From: JANYCO01 sp964437245
Lineage (GTDB): Bacteria > Bacteroidota > Bacteroidia > Cytophagales > Cytophagaceae
Direction of reading: 5' to 3'
DNA length: 37,243 bases
NCBI GenBank assembly: GCA_964437245.1
Contig: CAYTGJ010000026.1
Span: 1-37,243 of the forward strand
In this document: positions 7,515 through 16,564 of the stretch, in pieces
Layout of the letters: each line of letters starts with the position of its first letter
How positions within the stretch are numbered: the stretch's first letter is position 1
Program-made: the position numbers and the translations under genes
The notes under the pieces: model-generated
The model's input: only the letters and a program-made list of their open reading frames with translations
What the model was told of the DNA's origin: nothing
Databases searched by the model: none

Positions 7515-9329
7515 TTATTCCCTGATCAGGATACTCCATCCTTTTTCGATCAGGTCTTTTTTGCTTATCCGTTCCTTCCGGATCTTATCCATTATTTTCT
7601 GGCGAAAAGACCAGCAGGTTTTTTGCTGAAGCTCCAATAAGCGGGCGAGCTCATAGGTACTGATCTCTTCTTCCGTGAGAAGAGTAAGGTATATTAGCTG
7701 AAATGCTTTTTCTATAGGAAATTTCAGATTGTGAAAGATCGTGTTGGCTTTAATAGTTTCAATGTAATTGCATTTGGTACATTTCCGGGCAAACAGATCT
7801 TTTCCTTTGAGGAATTTCGGATGCCCGCATTTATGACAGGAAAAATGATCGCCCCACTTCAGTTCTTCGATAAACCGGTAGCAGGTACTTTCGTCCGGGA
7901 AAGTTTGCGTAAATTCCTCAAACGACAAGGCTTTTAACAATCCACGCTCCCGGTTAATCTCTTTTACATCGTTTTTTAATTTATGATTTTCCAGATCAAG
8001 AAACCGGTTCATCGTATTTATCTGATCCGCTTGTTCCTGCAGTTTTATTTTTGCTTCCTCCAGTTCACGGGTTCTTTCTGAAACCTTGAGTTCCAGTTCA
8101 CGGTTGATCTTATCTTTAAGCTCCTCGTTGATCTTTAACTGGTCGATCATGGATTGAAGGGCTGTTTCCTTTTCTTTTTTGAATAGCCTTACCTTATCCG
8201 CCAGGGCGATGGAAAAAATGAAAACCTCTGTTACAAATCCGATATTGAGACTGTATACGAAGAGCAGAATGATTATTTCGTTTTCCAACTGTAGCCCTCT
8301 GGTAATTGCAAAGTATACGATCTGGCTCAGGATCAGAAGCGAATATCCTACAATGAAAAACCGGGCAGGTTTGTACCCCTTCCGGTAAATGATGATGGCA
8401 ATACTGTAGATCACCAGGAAAGGAATAAGATAGATAAGCTGCAGATATGGCACGTCATAAAAGATATCGGCAAGGAAGAGCAGAAAATAAAGCCCGGTCA
8501 GGGTCAGAATGATTTTGTAATACGTAGGATAATGTTTCCGTAGCTCTAAGAAGGAGATGGCATAGGCAGAAAAGCTGAGCAATAATAACGGAGGAGCAAT
8601 GCCCAGCCATTCGTTCAGTACAGGGAAAGAAGGCCACAGGTACTGAAATCCCAGTCCGTCCCCCTGAAGCGATCGCAAACCGATGGAAACTACATAAAAG
8701 ATGTAATACAAATGCGTGTTATCCCGGATGCTTATAAACAGAAATAAATTATAAGAAGCGATCAGGATGAGTAATCCATAGTAAAAGCCAAGCAGCAGGT
8801 ATTCTTTGTTTGCATACGAAATAAATAATTCAGAAGTCCGGATCTTCATTACCGGTCCGAAGGAGGAAGAGGAAGCAACTTTGACCAGGTATTCCCTTGT
8901 TTCTCCCGGAGGGATGGAAAGGTCAAAGACGAAGTTTTTATGTGCGTATACTCTTTGAAAAAAGGGAACAGCATACCCGGTTTCGATCAGTGAATCTCTG
9001 TGAATATCGTAAAATGCGACCTGCTGAATTCCGAAATCCAGTATTTCCAGAAGCCATTTTGGACGGGAAGAAGTATTGGAAATTTTAAACCGGAGCCAGA
9101 AGTTAGCCGTTTTAGCATCCGGAGCTTCCAGGTGCAGAGGAAGAGACGAAAAACTCCGGGAGAGAATGTCTTTAGGTGCCAATCTCCCGGTTGGATCTTT
9201 ATAAAAAACAATTGTTTCATTCGAAACTAAATAGTCGTCGGAGTGATCTGAGATCAGCAACGTTTCCCGGGCCGTTAAGGAGAGGAAGCTTGTCAGAAAT
9301 AAAATGGATGCCAAAAGCAATCGTTTCAT
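7515..9329 (-). CDS. 7TMR-DISM membrane sensor fused to an IS1595-type transposase zinc-ribbon/HTH module
   Basis: 604 residues. A signal peptide (about 1-20) is followed by a periplasmic 7TMR-DISMED2 domain (about 22-165), seven membrane helices (about 177-378) and a long coiled coil (about 380-470) with the SERTRELEEAKIKLQEQA pattern usual before kinase domains. No kinase or GGDEF follows. Instead residues about 475-585 match the N-terminal DNA-binding part of IS1595-family transposases: FPDESTCYRFIEELKWG, a zinc ribbon C498-x2-C501 ... C517-x2-C520, then NTIFHNLKFPIEKAFQLIYL and the HTH-like ISTYELARLLELQQKTCW. The DDE catalytic domain is missing and the protein ends 20 residues later. This reads as a membrane-tethered one-component regulator that has taken over a transposon DNA-binding module. 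It is divergent from the glycoside hydrolase operon. Domain calls are from motif reading; the function is inference. Confidence 0.85.
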   Translation of the reverse strand: MKRLLLASILFLTSFLSLTARETLLISDHSDDYLVSNETIVFYKDPTGRLAPKDILSRSFSSLPLHLEAPDAKTANFWLRFKISNTSSRPKWLLEILDFGIQQVAFYDIHRDSLIETGYAVPFFQRVYAHKNFVFDLSIPPGETREYLVKVASSSSFGPVMKIRTSELFISYANKEYLLLGFYYGLLILIASYNLFLFISIRDNTHLYYIFYVVSIGLRSLQGDGLGFQYLWPSFPVLNEWLGIAPPLLLLSFSAYAISFLELRKHYPTYYKIILTLTGLYFLLFLADIFYDVPYLQLIYLIPFLVIYSIAIIIYRKGYKPARFFIVGYSLLILSQIVYFAITRGLQLENEIIILLFVYSLNIGFVTEVFIFSIALADKVRLFKKEKETALQSMIDQLKINEELKDKINRELELKVSERTRELEEAKIKLQEQADQINTMNRFLDLENHKLKNDVKEINRERGLLKALSFEEFTQTFPDESTCYRFIEELKWGDHFSCHKCGHPKFLKGKDLFARKCTKCNYIETIKANTIFHNLKFPIEKAFQLIYLTLLTEEEISTYELARLLELQQKTCWSFRQKIMDKIRKERISKKDLIEKGWSILIRE

Positions 9330-9748
9330 CCGCTAGTATTGTTCTACTTAAAAAAGACCTGAAAGTGGTTTTTTGAAGTTTATTAAGTGATTTATCAATG
9401 GTATAATTCTACTTTAAAATACATCAAAAACCCAATTGCCGGAGTTGTTTTTCAGCAATAATTCGTCTGAAAACCAATTTTCATAAGACGAACTGCTTAG
9501 ATTTATTCCGGATGAGAGCCCGTGACTGGTTTTAATTTTTTGAAAATCAGTTTATTAATATATAGGTATTTCCTTATCCCGGATTAAATTTAATACGATT
9601 CCCTGATTGGAGATGCCAGATACAAGCATAGATATAGGAGTTTCTAAAATTGTTGCAGAATATTCTTACCTCTCTGGAATCCGGTATCGGGCATCTTGTA
9701 TCTTAAAATAATCTAAAAAATGAATAGACACTCTAAATAACTTATCTC
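9330..9748. other. Divergent intergenic region between sensor gene and glycoside hydrolase operon
   Basis: A 419-base gap with no ORF. It contains a degenerate copy of the MITE-like repeat (9581-9713), described separately. The DNA between 9330 and 9580 is AT-rich, with no exact -7 box that I could identify for either gene. Confidence 0.5.
9581..9713. repeat. MITE-like inverted-repeat element, degenerate copy
   Basis: The left end GGATTAAATTTAATACGATTCC (9581-9602) matches 20 of 22 bases of the terminal arm of the well-formed element at 35748-35939. Just inside is GATGCCAGATACAAGCATAG. The right end has GGCATCTTGTATCTTAAAATAATC (about 9690-9713, written here in parts as GGCATCTTGTATC and TTAAAATAATC), matching the right arm of the other copy with loss of the GGAATCGTA part. 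No coding capacity. Confidence 0.6.
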
Positions 9749-10939
9749 ATGAAGTACCTTAAAATAGTGACGCTTTGTAATATCTTACTAATAATGGGTA
9801 TGTTGTTGCTCTCCCCGGAGATAATACAGGCTGCGGAGGCAGGATTGGCCAAAAATAGCAGGGACAGTATTGCTCCGGACAAGAAAGGAATGCGGGAACT
9901 TACCCCGATCGAACTGGCAGCCGAAATGAAAGTTGGCTGGAATCTAGGCAATACCCTCGAAGCCATCGGAGGAGAAACTGCCTGGGGAAATCCTAAAACT
10001 AACCAACGCCTGATAGATTCTGTAAAAGCTGCCGGATTTAATGCCGTGCGTATTCCGGTCGCCTGGAGTGTTTTTTCCGATAGTTCCAACTATCTTATCA
10101 AAGCAGAATGGATGGCAAGAGTGGAAGAAGTGGTAAACTATGTTCTGAAGAATGATATGTATGCCATCATAAATATCCATTGGGATGGAGGATGGATGCA
10201 GCCTACCTATGCAAGACAAAAATATGTCAATAACCGGTTTGCGATCATGTGGAAACAGATCGCTGTTCATTTCCGTGATTATAACGATCACCTGCTTTTT
10301 GCCGGAACCAATGAAGTAATGAGAGACGGAGACTATGGGACTCCTACCGAAGAATATTATACTGTTCAGAACGGCTTCAACGAATTATTTGTCAAAACGG
10401 TCCGCTCTACGGGAGGGCGGAATACCTACCGGCATCTCGTGATCCAGGGATTTAACACCAACATTGATCATTGTGTGAATTTTCTGAAAATTCCTGCCGA
10501 TCCTACTCCGCAGCGCTTGATGATCGAAGTACATTATTACGACCCTTATAATTTCACCCTGAATGAACAGAGCAATGTTATCCAGTGGGGGAAAAATGCA
10601 ACCGATCCGTCCAAAACAGAAACCTGGGCAAATGAAGAATGGGCTGACAATCAGTTTCTCAAAATGAAAACAACTTATGTCGATAAAGGATATGCGGTTC
10701 TGGTAGGAGAATATGCAGCCGCCAGACGTAGCTTTGGGAATAATACGATGAATAAGGCACATCAGGAATACAGGAATTATTGGGTATATTATGTGACCCG
10801 CTCGATGGCTAAGAATGGACTGATCCCGTTTTACTGGGACACCGGTTTTTTAAGCGGTCTTTTCGTCCGGGCCACAGGAAAACAATACAGTCCTGAGCTG
10901 ATCCGGACGATCATGAAAGCAGTAGAAGAAGGAAAGTAA
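9749..10939 (+). CDS. Glycoside hydrolase family 5 endo-beta-glucanase (secreted)
   Basis: 396-residue retaining endo-glycanase that would cut beta-1,4-glucan chains such as xyloglucan or cellulose. The N-terminus has a signal peptide (about 1-29, ending IIQAAEA). The GH5 barrel begins with GWNLGNTLEA and ETAWGNP, then FNAVRIPVAW and NIHWDGGW. The acid/base glutamate is E189 in AGTNEV, and the nucleophile is E321 in VLVGEYAA. Length and motifs indicate one catalytic domain without a carbohydrate-binding module. The subfamily cannot be fixed by eye: it resembles GH5_4 and GH5_25-like enzymes. It is the first gene of a four-gene operon with GH51, GH74 and GH39 (39 bases to GH51), which favours xyloglucan or a mixed hemicellulose as substrate. 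Confidence 0.9.
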   Translation: MKYLKIVTLCNILLIMGMLLLSPEIIQAAEAGLAKNSRDSIAPDKKGMRELTPIELAAEMKVGWNLGNTLEAIGGETAWGNPKTNQRLIDSVKAAGFNAVRIPVAWSVFSDSSNYLIKAEWMARVEEVVNYVLKNDMYAIINIHWDGGWMQPTYARQKYVNNRFAIMWKQIAVHFRDYNDHLLFAGTNEVMRDGDYGTPTEEYYTVQNGFNELFVKTVRSTGGRNTYRHLVIQGFNTNIDHCVNFLKIPADPTPQRLMIEVHYYDPYNFTLNEQSNVIQWGKNATDPSKTETWANEEWADNQFLKMKTTYVDKGYAVLVGEYAAARRSFGNNTMNKAHQEYRNYWVYYVTRSMAKNGLIPFYWDTGFLSGLFVRATGKQYSPELIRTIMKAVEEGK

Positions 10940-10978
10940 ATCACATTAATTTTCCAGGGATCCCATAACCTAAACCAT

Positions 10979-12565
10979 ATGTCAACAGTCATTACTGGAA
11001 CTCGTATGAAAACTATTAATACCTTCGTACGGATCCTTTTTTTTCTGATTACAGGCTCCGCTATGATCAAAGCCGAAAAGGAAACTCCCGGGTGTAAACT
11101 TATTGTATATCCCGACTCGGGAAAATATAAGATCAGCAAACATATATATGGTCATTTCTCAGAGCATTTAGGCAGATGTATTTACGATGGTATATGGGTG
11201 GGAGAAAATTCCAGGATCCCCAATACGAATGGGATACGAAAAGATGTCATCGCAGCTTTTAAAAAAATAAATATTCCGAATATGCGATGGCCCGGGGGAT
11301 GCTTTGCAGACGAATATCATTGGATGGATGGCATAGGACCAAGGAGCGGGAGAAAAAAGATCATCAATGCCGTCTGGGGCGGTACAGTGGAAGACAATAG
11401 TTTTGGAACGCATGAATTTCTCAGCTTTTGTGAACTGATCCGTACCGAACCATACCTTAGTGCCAATGTAGGCAGCGGTTCGGTAGAGGAAATGTCAAAA
11501 TGGGTAGAATATGTCAACTCGGATAGCAAAAGCTCGATGGCCGAACTACGGCGGAAAAACGGGAGAGACAAACCGTGGAACGTAAAATTCTGGGGAATAG
11601 GAAATGAAAGCTGGGGTTGCGGAGGTGAAATGACGGCCGGCTATTATTCGAATCTGTACCGGCATTATTCCACCTTTTGCCATGACTATAGCGGTACAAA
11701 GGTTGTTAAGATTGCCTGTGGTGCTTCAGGAGATGACTACGACTGGACGCGGACACTTATGAAGGAAGCCGGTACTAAAATGCATGGTTTGTCGCTTCAT
11801 TATTATACGGTCAGAGACTGGACTGATAAGGGATCTGCGTTGAAGTTTACAGAAAAAGAATACCTGGAAACAATGCACCAGGCACTGCGGATCGATACTC
11901 TGATCAGTAAACACATTAAGATCATGGATGAATACGATCCGGAGAAGAAAGTAGGCCTAATGGTGGATGAGTGGGGAACATGGTACGACGCAGACCAGGG
12001 AGAAAATAAGGGGATCCTGTATCAGCAGAATACTCTCCGGGACGCTTTTGTAGCGGCTTCTACGCTAAATATTTTTAATAAATATGCTGACCGGATCAGA
12101 ATGGCCAATCTCGCTCAGTCGGTCAATGTACTGCAGGCGCTCATCCTTACTTCGGGAGAAAAAATGATCGTGACGCCCACCTATCATGTGTTTGATCTGT
12201 TCAAGGTACATCAGGAGGCTGCGCTCATACCTTCTGAGTTTTCTTCTGACCCTCCGGTACTGGGCGATACAGGGTTTCCTGCCTTAAATGTTTCCTGCTC
12301 CAGCACTGAAGATGGTGTGGTACATATCAGTATTGTAAACCTGGATCCGGTCCGAAACATTCCGTTTGAATGCGAGCTCAAAGGGAAACAACAACCGGGA
12401 ACGGTGACCGGGGAAATTCTTACTGCCCCTTCGTTGCAGGCACATAACACATTTGAAGAGCCGGAACTGGTGAAAATAACCGGTTTCTCGGCGATGTCGC
12501 TGAACGGAAATACGATCAACATGAACATACCTTCGAAGTCAATTATTGTACTGGAAATAAAATAA
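10979..12565 (+). CDS. Glycoside hydrolase family 51 alpha-L-arabinofuranosidase (secreted)
   Basis: 528 residues; removes terminal alpha-L-arabinofuranosyl side groups from arabinoxylan, arabinan or arabinosylated xyloglucan. Conserved GH51 features: KHIYGHFSEHLGRCIYDGIW, MRWPGGCFADEYHW, acid/base E210 in GIGNESWGCGG, and nucleophile E331 in MVDEWGTWYD. A C-terminal beta-sandwich (about 400-528) ends in NIPSKSIIVLEIK. An in-frame ATG at 11006 would give a cleaner signal peptide (MKTINTFVRILFFLITG...), so the true start may be 11006 rather than 10979; the first nine residues (MSTVITGTR) look unlike a signal sequence. Only seven bases separate the stop from the GH74 gene, indicating co-transcription. 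The arrangement fits debranching of oligosaccharides made by the endo-enzymes around it. Confidence 0.92.
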   Translation: MSTVITGTRMKTINTFVRILFFLITGSAMIKAEKETPGCKLIVYPDSGKYKISKHIYGHFSEHLGRCIYDGIWVGENSRIPNTNGIRKDVIAAFKKINIPNMRWPGGCFADEYHWMDGIGPRSGRKKIINAVWGGTVEDNSFGTHEFLSFCELIRTEPYLSANVGSGSVEEMSKWVEYVNSDSKSSMAELRRKNGRDKPWNVKFWGIGNESWGCGGEMTAGYYSNLYRHYSTFCHDYSGTKVVKIACGASGDDYDWTRTLMKEAGTKMHGLSLHYYTVRDWTDKGSALKFTEKEYLETMHQALRIDTLISKHIKIMDEYDPEKKVGLMVDEWGTWYDADQGENKGILYQQNTLRDAFVAASTLNIFNKYADRIRMANLAQSVNVLQALILTSGEKMIVTPTYHVFDLFKVHQEAALIPSEFSSDPPVLGDTGFPALNVSCSSTEDGVVHISIVNLDPVRNIPFECELKGKQQPGTVTGEILTAPSLQAHNTFEEPELVKITGFSAMSLNGNTINMNIPSKSIIVLEIK

Positions 12566-12572
12566 TCAGAGG

Positions 12573-14894
12573 ATGTATAAAGAGAATAACCTGAAGAAAT
12601 ACGAGATGAACACGAACACAAAAAACAATCAATATTTTACCAGACGGAAGCAAAGAGCATTGGGACTATTGGTACTGATCTTACTTCCCTGTACGTTCTT
12701 ATTCGGTCAGAAATCTCAGAAATATTTATGGAAGCCGGTAGTAGTGGGTGGTGGCGGATACGTTCCCGGAGTTCAGTTCAGCGAAACAGAAAAAAATCTG
12801 TTGTATGCCCGTACGGATATAGGGGGCTCGTACCGGTGGAATGAGGCACAGAAAAGCTGGAGCTCTATTACAGACGGTTTTGACAATGGGAATGATATGG
12901 GTAACCTTAGCATTGCTACAGATCCTTCGGATCCCGGAAGAGTATATATCCTCAGCGGGTTGTACTACCAGAATTGGTGGACAGAAACAGGTTCCGTATA
13001 CAGTTCTTCCGATAAGGGAAAAACATGGTCATCGGTAAAACTTCCGTTCAAGATAGGAGGGAATACGCCGGGGCGTGGGGCGGGAGAACGCCTGCGGATC
13101 GATCCTAATAAAAATAATATTTTGTACCTGGGAGCTCAGAAAGACGGACTTTGGAAAAGTGAAGATTATGCAAAGACATGGAAACGTGTGGAGGCATTTC
13201 CCGGAAAAAGTATCAGCTTCGTGGAGTTTCATAAAACATCCGGTGTATCCGGTAGCCCTACTCCTCTGATCTACGTAGGAGTATACGATCATGTGGCAAA
13301 GGGTGGTTTCGCTCCTTCTATTTACAGGAGTACGGATGGTGGAAAATCCTGGGAACCAATTCCCGGACAGCCGCTGCAACTGGCTCCGAAGCCTTTGGAT
13401 AGTACGCAGACCAAAGCGACTGTACCCATGTCCTGTGTCGCTAACCGGGTCTCCATTTCCGGAGATTATATGTATGTAGCCTATACGAATACTGTTTCGG
13501 CAGACGGAGATTATGAACTCCCATTTCCGGGGAATCATGTGCTGAACGGAGCTGTATATCAATATCATCTTAAAGCCGGTGTATGGAGAAACATTACGCC
13601 GGCGCCAGCTTCCATGGGCGGGTATGCAGGAGTATCCGTACATCCGGAGGATCCTGAAAAACTGGTTGTAGCTACTACCTGCCGGTGGTGGCCGGGAGAT
13701 GAACTGTACGTCTCGTCAGACGGAGGGAAGAGTTGGAAAAGTGTACTGTATCAGCAGGAATATTCCACCGATTACAAGGCCTTGTTTGATCATTCCAAAG
13801 CTCCTTATGCGGGGCATGGCCATAAGCCACACTGGACCAGTGATGTCAAGATAGATCCTTTTGAACCAAACCGGGCGATCTTTGTCACCGGCTATGGAGT
13901 ATACATATGCAGCAACTTTATGAATGCCTTTGAAGGAAAGGCTACTACCTGGATGTTTGAAAATGCAGGACTTGAAGAAACTGCGGCACTGGAAATAAAA
14001 AGTCCTCCTTCCGGTCCATTGCTGGTGACAGCCCTCGGAGATATTGATGGTTTTGTACACCATGACCTGAACGTGTCGCCGCCACAGGGGGAACACAGCC
14101 CTCATAAAGGAACTTGTCGAAGTATTGATTTCGCTGCCGAAAAGCCGGAAGTGATGGTAAGAACGCATGACAAAGGCGACACTTCTATTGCTTCCTATTC
14201 CTTGAATGGAGGGATGAACTGGCACGAGTTTCCGGCACAGCCGGCCAAGAGACTTACCAGTGCCGGTGCGATCGCCATTTCTTCAAATGCAAAAATAATT
14301 ATATGGTCGCTCGATAAAATAGGAGTCTTTGTTTCTGCTGATTTTGGAAAAACCTGGAAGAAATGTACCGGGGGGATTTCAGAGAATGTAAAACCGGCTG
14401 CGGATAAAGTAAACCCTTACCGGTTCTATGCAAAAGAAAATTCCAGCGGGACTGTATTTGTAAGCAAAGACAGCGGACAGGCTTTTACTTACTATTCTTC
14501 CGCCGTTGGAAAAGGAGAGGGGAACATAGAGGCTGTATTCGGTCAGAAAGGACATGTCTGGGCGGCTTGCGGAGCAGGAGGATTATGGTATTCGAAAAAT
14601 GAAGGAGAAAAATTTAAACAGGTACTTACGGTAACCGCTTGTCATCTGGTAACCTTTGGCAAAGCAGCTCCCGGGGAAACGTATCCGGCCATTTTTATTT
14701 TCGGAGAAGTGAAAGGGAGCAAAGGATTGTTCCGCTCCGATGATATGGGGAAAAGCTGGACCAGGATAAACGATGATCAGACCAGGTTTGGAAACACGGT
14801 CGGGACGATGGCCGGTGATCCCCGTCATTATGGAAGAGTATATATAGGGGCAGGAGGAAGAGGTGTCCTCTATGGAGAAATAGTATCGGAATAA
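12573..14894 (+). CDS. Glycoside hydrolase family 74 xyloglucanase (secreted)
   Basis: 773-residue inverting xyloglucan-specific endo-glucanase or oligoxyloglucan-releasing enzyme. GH74 proteins are two tandem seven-bladed propellers, and the repeated sortilin/BNR-type Asp-box motifs are visible: SSDKGKTW, STDGGKSW, SSDGGKSW, SADFGKTW, SKDSGQAF, SDDMGKSW. Catalytic aspartates expected in the cleft are D82 (ARTDIGGSYRW) and D490 (TALGDIDGF). The listed start gives a 33-residue basic stretch before the hydrophobic signal segment (LGLLVLILLPCTFLFGQ); an ATG at 12606 would shorten this. It lies seven bases after GH51 and 25 before GH39. The enzyme has no carbohydrate-binding module or sorting tail that I can see. 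Presence of GH74 is the best evidence that the operon targets xyloglucan. Confidence 0.92.
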   Translation: MYKENNLKKYEMNTNTKNNQYFTRRKQRALGLLVLILLPCTFLFGQKSQKYLWKPVVVGGGGYVPGVQFSETEKNLLYARTDIGGSYRWNEAQKSWSSITDGFDNGNDMGNLSIATDPSDPGRVYILSGLYYQNWWTETGSVYSSSDKGKTWSSVKLPFKIGGNTPGRGAGERLRIDPNKNNILYLGAQKDGLWKSEDYAKTWKRVEAFPGKSISFVEFHKTSGVSGSPTPLIYVGVYDHVAKGGFAPSIYRSTDGGKSWEPIPGQPLQLAPKPLDSTQTKATVPMSCVANRVSISGDYMYVAYTNTVSADGDYELPFPGNHVLNGAVYQYHLKAGVWRNITPAPASMGGYAGVSVHPEDPEKLVVATTCRWWPGDELYVSSDGGKSWKSVLYQQEYSTDYKALFDHSKAPYAGHGHKPHWTSDVKIDPFEPNRAIFVTGYGVYICSNFMNAFEGKATTWMFENAGLEETAALEIKSPPSGPLLVTALGDIDGFVHHDLNVSPPQGEHSPHKGTCRSIDFAAEKPEVMVRTHDKGDTSIASYSLNGGMNWHEFPAQPAKRLTSAGAIAISSNAKIIIWSLDKIGVFVSADFGKTWKKCTGGISENVKPAADKVNPYRFYAKENSSGTVFVSKDSGQAFTYYSSAVGKGEGNIEAVFGQKGHVWAACGAGGLWYSKNEGEKFKQVLTVTACHLVTFGKAAPGETYPAIFIFGEVKGSKGLFRSDDMGKSWTRINDDQTRFGNTVGTMAGDPRHYGRVYIGAGGRGVLYGEIVSE

Positions 14895-14919
14895 CAAGGA
14901 ATAGTATAATTGAACAGAT

Positions 14920-16515
14920 ATGCATAGGAAACGATTTTTGTACGGCATTTTAGGGATCCTTCTGACCACGGGAGCATTGGCGCAGTCATCCCATACGGAG
15001 CATTCCGGACAACAGGAAAGAATTATTTCGGCAGATGTCAGAAAAGTGAAAGGACCATTCACTACTATGTTCAAAGAATGTGTAGGAGCAGGCCGGGCAA
15101 ACGAAGGATTGAGAGCAGACTGGCAGCAGCAACTCGCGATCCTGAAAAAAGAATGTGGATTTAAGTATATCCGTATGCACGGATTGCTGACCGATGATAT
15201 GGGAATTTACAAGGAGGATCAAAACGGGAATCCGGAATATAATTATCAATACGTGGATGTATTGTACGATTATATTTTAAGCATCGGGATGAAGCCGTTT
15301 GTTGAATTAGGATTTATGCCGGCAGCACTCGCCAGCGGACCACAAACGATTTTCTGGTGGAAGGGAAACGTAACCCCTCCAAAAGAGTATGAAAAATGGG
15401 AAAGTCTGATCCGGAATCTCACCCTCCATTTTACAGAACGTTATGGAGAGGAAGAAGTGAAAACCTGGTACTTCGAAGTCTGGAACGAGCCAAATTTATC
15501 CCCCTGGTTCTGGACCGGCACTCAGGAAGAGTATTTTCAATTGTATAAGTATGCCGCAAAAGCTGTCAAAAGTGTGAATAAACACTATAAAGTAGGAGGC
15601 CCTGCTACGGCAGGAGCTGCCTGGGTTCCGGAAACGATTGAATTTTGCGATACTCATCAGGTGCCGTTGGATTTCATCAGTACTCATACCTATGGAGTAA
15701 AAGAAGGATACCTGGATGAATATGGTCAGATGGGTACTATCCTGGACAAAGATCCTTCGGCTGTCAGTGGCGACGTTTTACGTTCACACGATCAGATTGT
15801 AAAATCTGCCATGCCTCATTTAGAACTTCATTATACGGAATGGAGTTCTTCCTATACCCCCGCCGATCCGATTCATGACAGCTATCACCAGGCAGCGTAC
15901 GTGCTGGAAAAAATGAAACAGGTAGAGCACAACGTAAACTCTATGTCGTATTGGGTATTCACGGATATTTTTGAAGAAGCAGGACCAAGGTTTACTCCTT
16001 TTCACGGAGGGTTTGGTTTGATGAATTACCAGGGCATCAAGAAACCTGTGTTTCATGCGTATTCGTTTTTAAATAAACTCGGACCGACGGAACTGCATAC
16101 TACAGATAGTGCTTCCTGGATCTGTAAAAATGCAGCAGGAGATCTCCAGTTGCTTTACTGGGATTTTACCCATACACATCCGGGAGACTCTGTTAACAAT
16201 CAGCGTTATTATATCCGTGATCTGCCGGCAAAACCGAAAGGAAACGTTTCAATTGAAATAGCCGGGATCCCCAAAGGGAAATACCGTCTGGAGCTTTATA
16301 AGGTCGGGTATAAGGCAAACGATCCTTATACGACCTATCTTTTCATGAACAGGCCTGCTCAGCTTACCAAAGCTCAGGAAGAGCAGATCAAAAAACAGAG
16401 TGATGGATTGCCGGTGCTGACAGAGGAAGTGAAAATTTCTGCTTCCGGTTTGTTCTCAAAAAAAATAGCGCTGCGCGAGAACGATGTAATATTATTAATG
16501 CTTATTAAACGCTGA
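14920..16515 (+). CDS. Glycoside hydrolase family 39 beta-xylosidase-like enzyme (secreted)
   Basis: 531 residues. A signal peptide (about 1-22, ending GALAQ) is followed by a GH39 barrel. Visible motifs are FKYIRMHGLLTDDM near the start, the acid/base glutamate E190 in FEVWNEPNLSPWFW, STHTYG, and the nucleophile E307 in HYTEWSSSY. A C-terminal beta-domain with GKYRLELYKVGYKANDPYTTY matches the usual GH39 xylosidase tail. It would release xylose from xylo-oligosaccharides as the last step. It is the final gene of the four-enzyme operon and is followed by a perfect 15-bp hairpin. GH39 also contains alpha-L-iduronidases and other activities; beta-xylosidase is favoured by motif resemblance and by the neighbours. 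Confidence 0.9.
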   Translation: MHRKRFLYGILGILLTTGALAQSSHTEHSGQQERIISADVRKVKGPFTTMFKECVGAGRANEGLRADWQQQLAILKKECGFKYIRMHGLLTDDMGIYKEDQNGNPEYNYQYVDVLYDYILSIGMKPFVELGFMPAALASGPQTIFWWKGNVTPPKEYEKWESLIRNLTLHFTERYGEEEVKTWYFEVWNEPNLSPWFWTGTQEEYFQLYKYAAKAVKSVNKHYKVGGPATAGAAWVPETIEFCDTHQVPLDFISTHTYGVKEGYLDEYGQMGTILDKDPSAVSGDVLRSHDQIVKSAMPHLELHYTEWSSSYTPADPIHDSYHQAAYVLEKMKQVEHNVNSMSYWVFTDIFEEAGPRFTPFHGGFGLMNYQGIKKPVFHAYSFLNKLGPTELHTTDSASWICKNAAGDLQLLYWDFTHTHPGDSVNNQRYYIRDLPAKPKGNVSIEIAGIPKGKYRLELYKVGYKANDPYTTYLFMNRPAQLTKAQEEQIKKQSDGLPVLTEEVKISASGLFSKKIALRENDVILLMLIKR

Positions 16516-16564
16516 AATTTCCAGGGAAGGATAGTTTAAAATAAGTTGAGGGAATAGATAACTA

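Noticed and set aside
7515..9329. Zinc-ribbon C-terminus as a remnant of an inserted IS1595 element
   Set aside because: The frame is continuous through the coiled coil into the zinc ribbon, with no inverted repeats or target duplication around the joint and no DDE-domain remnant. A stable fusion is the better reading.
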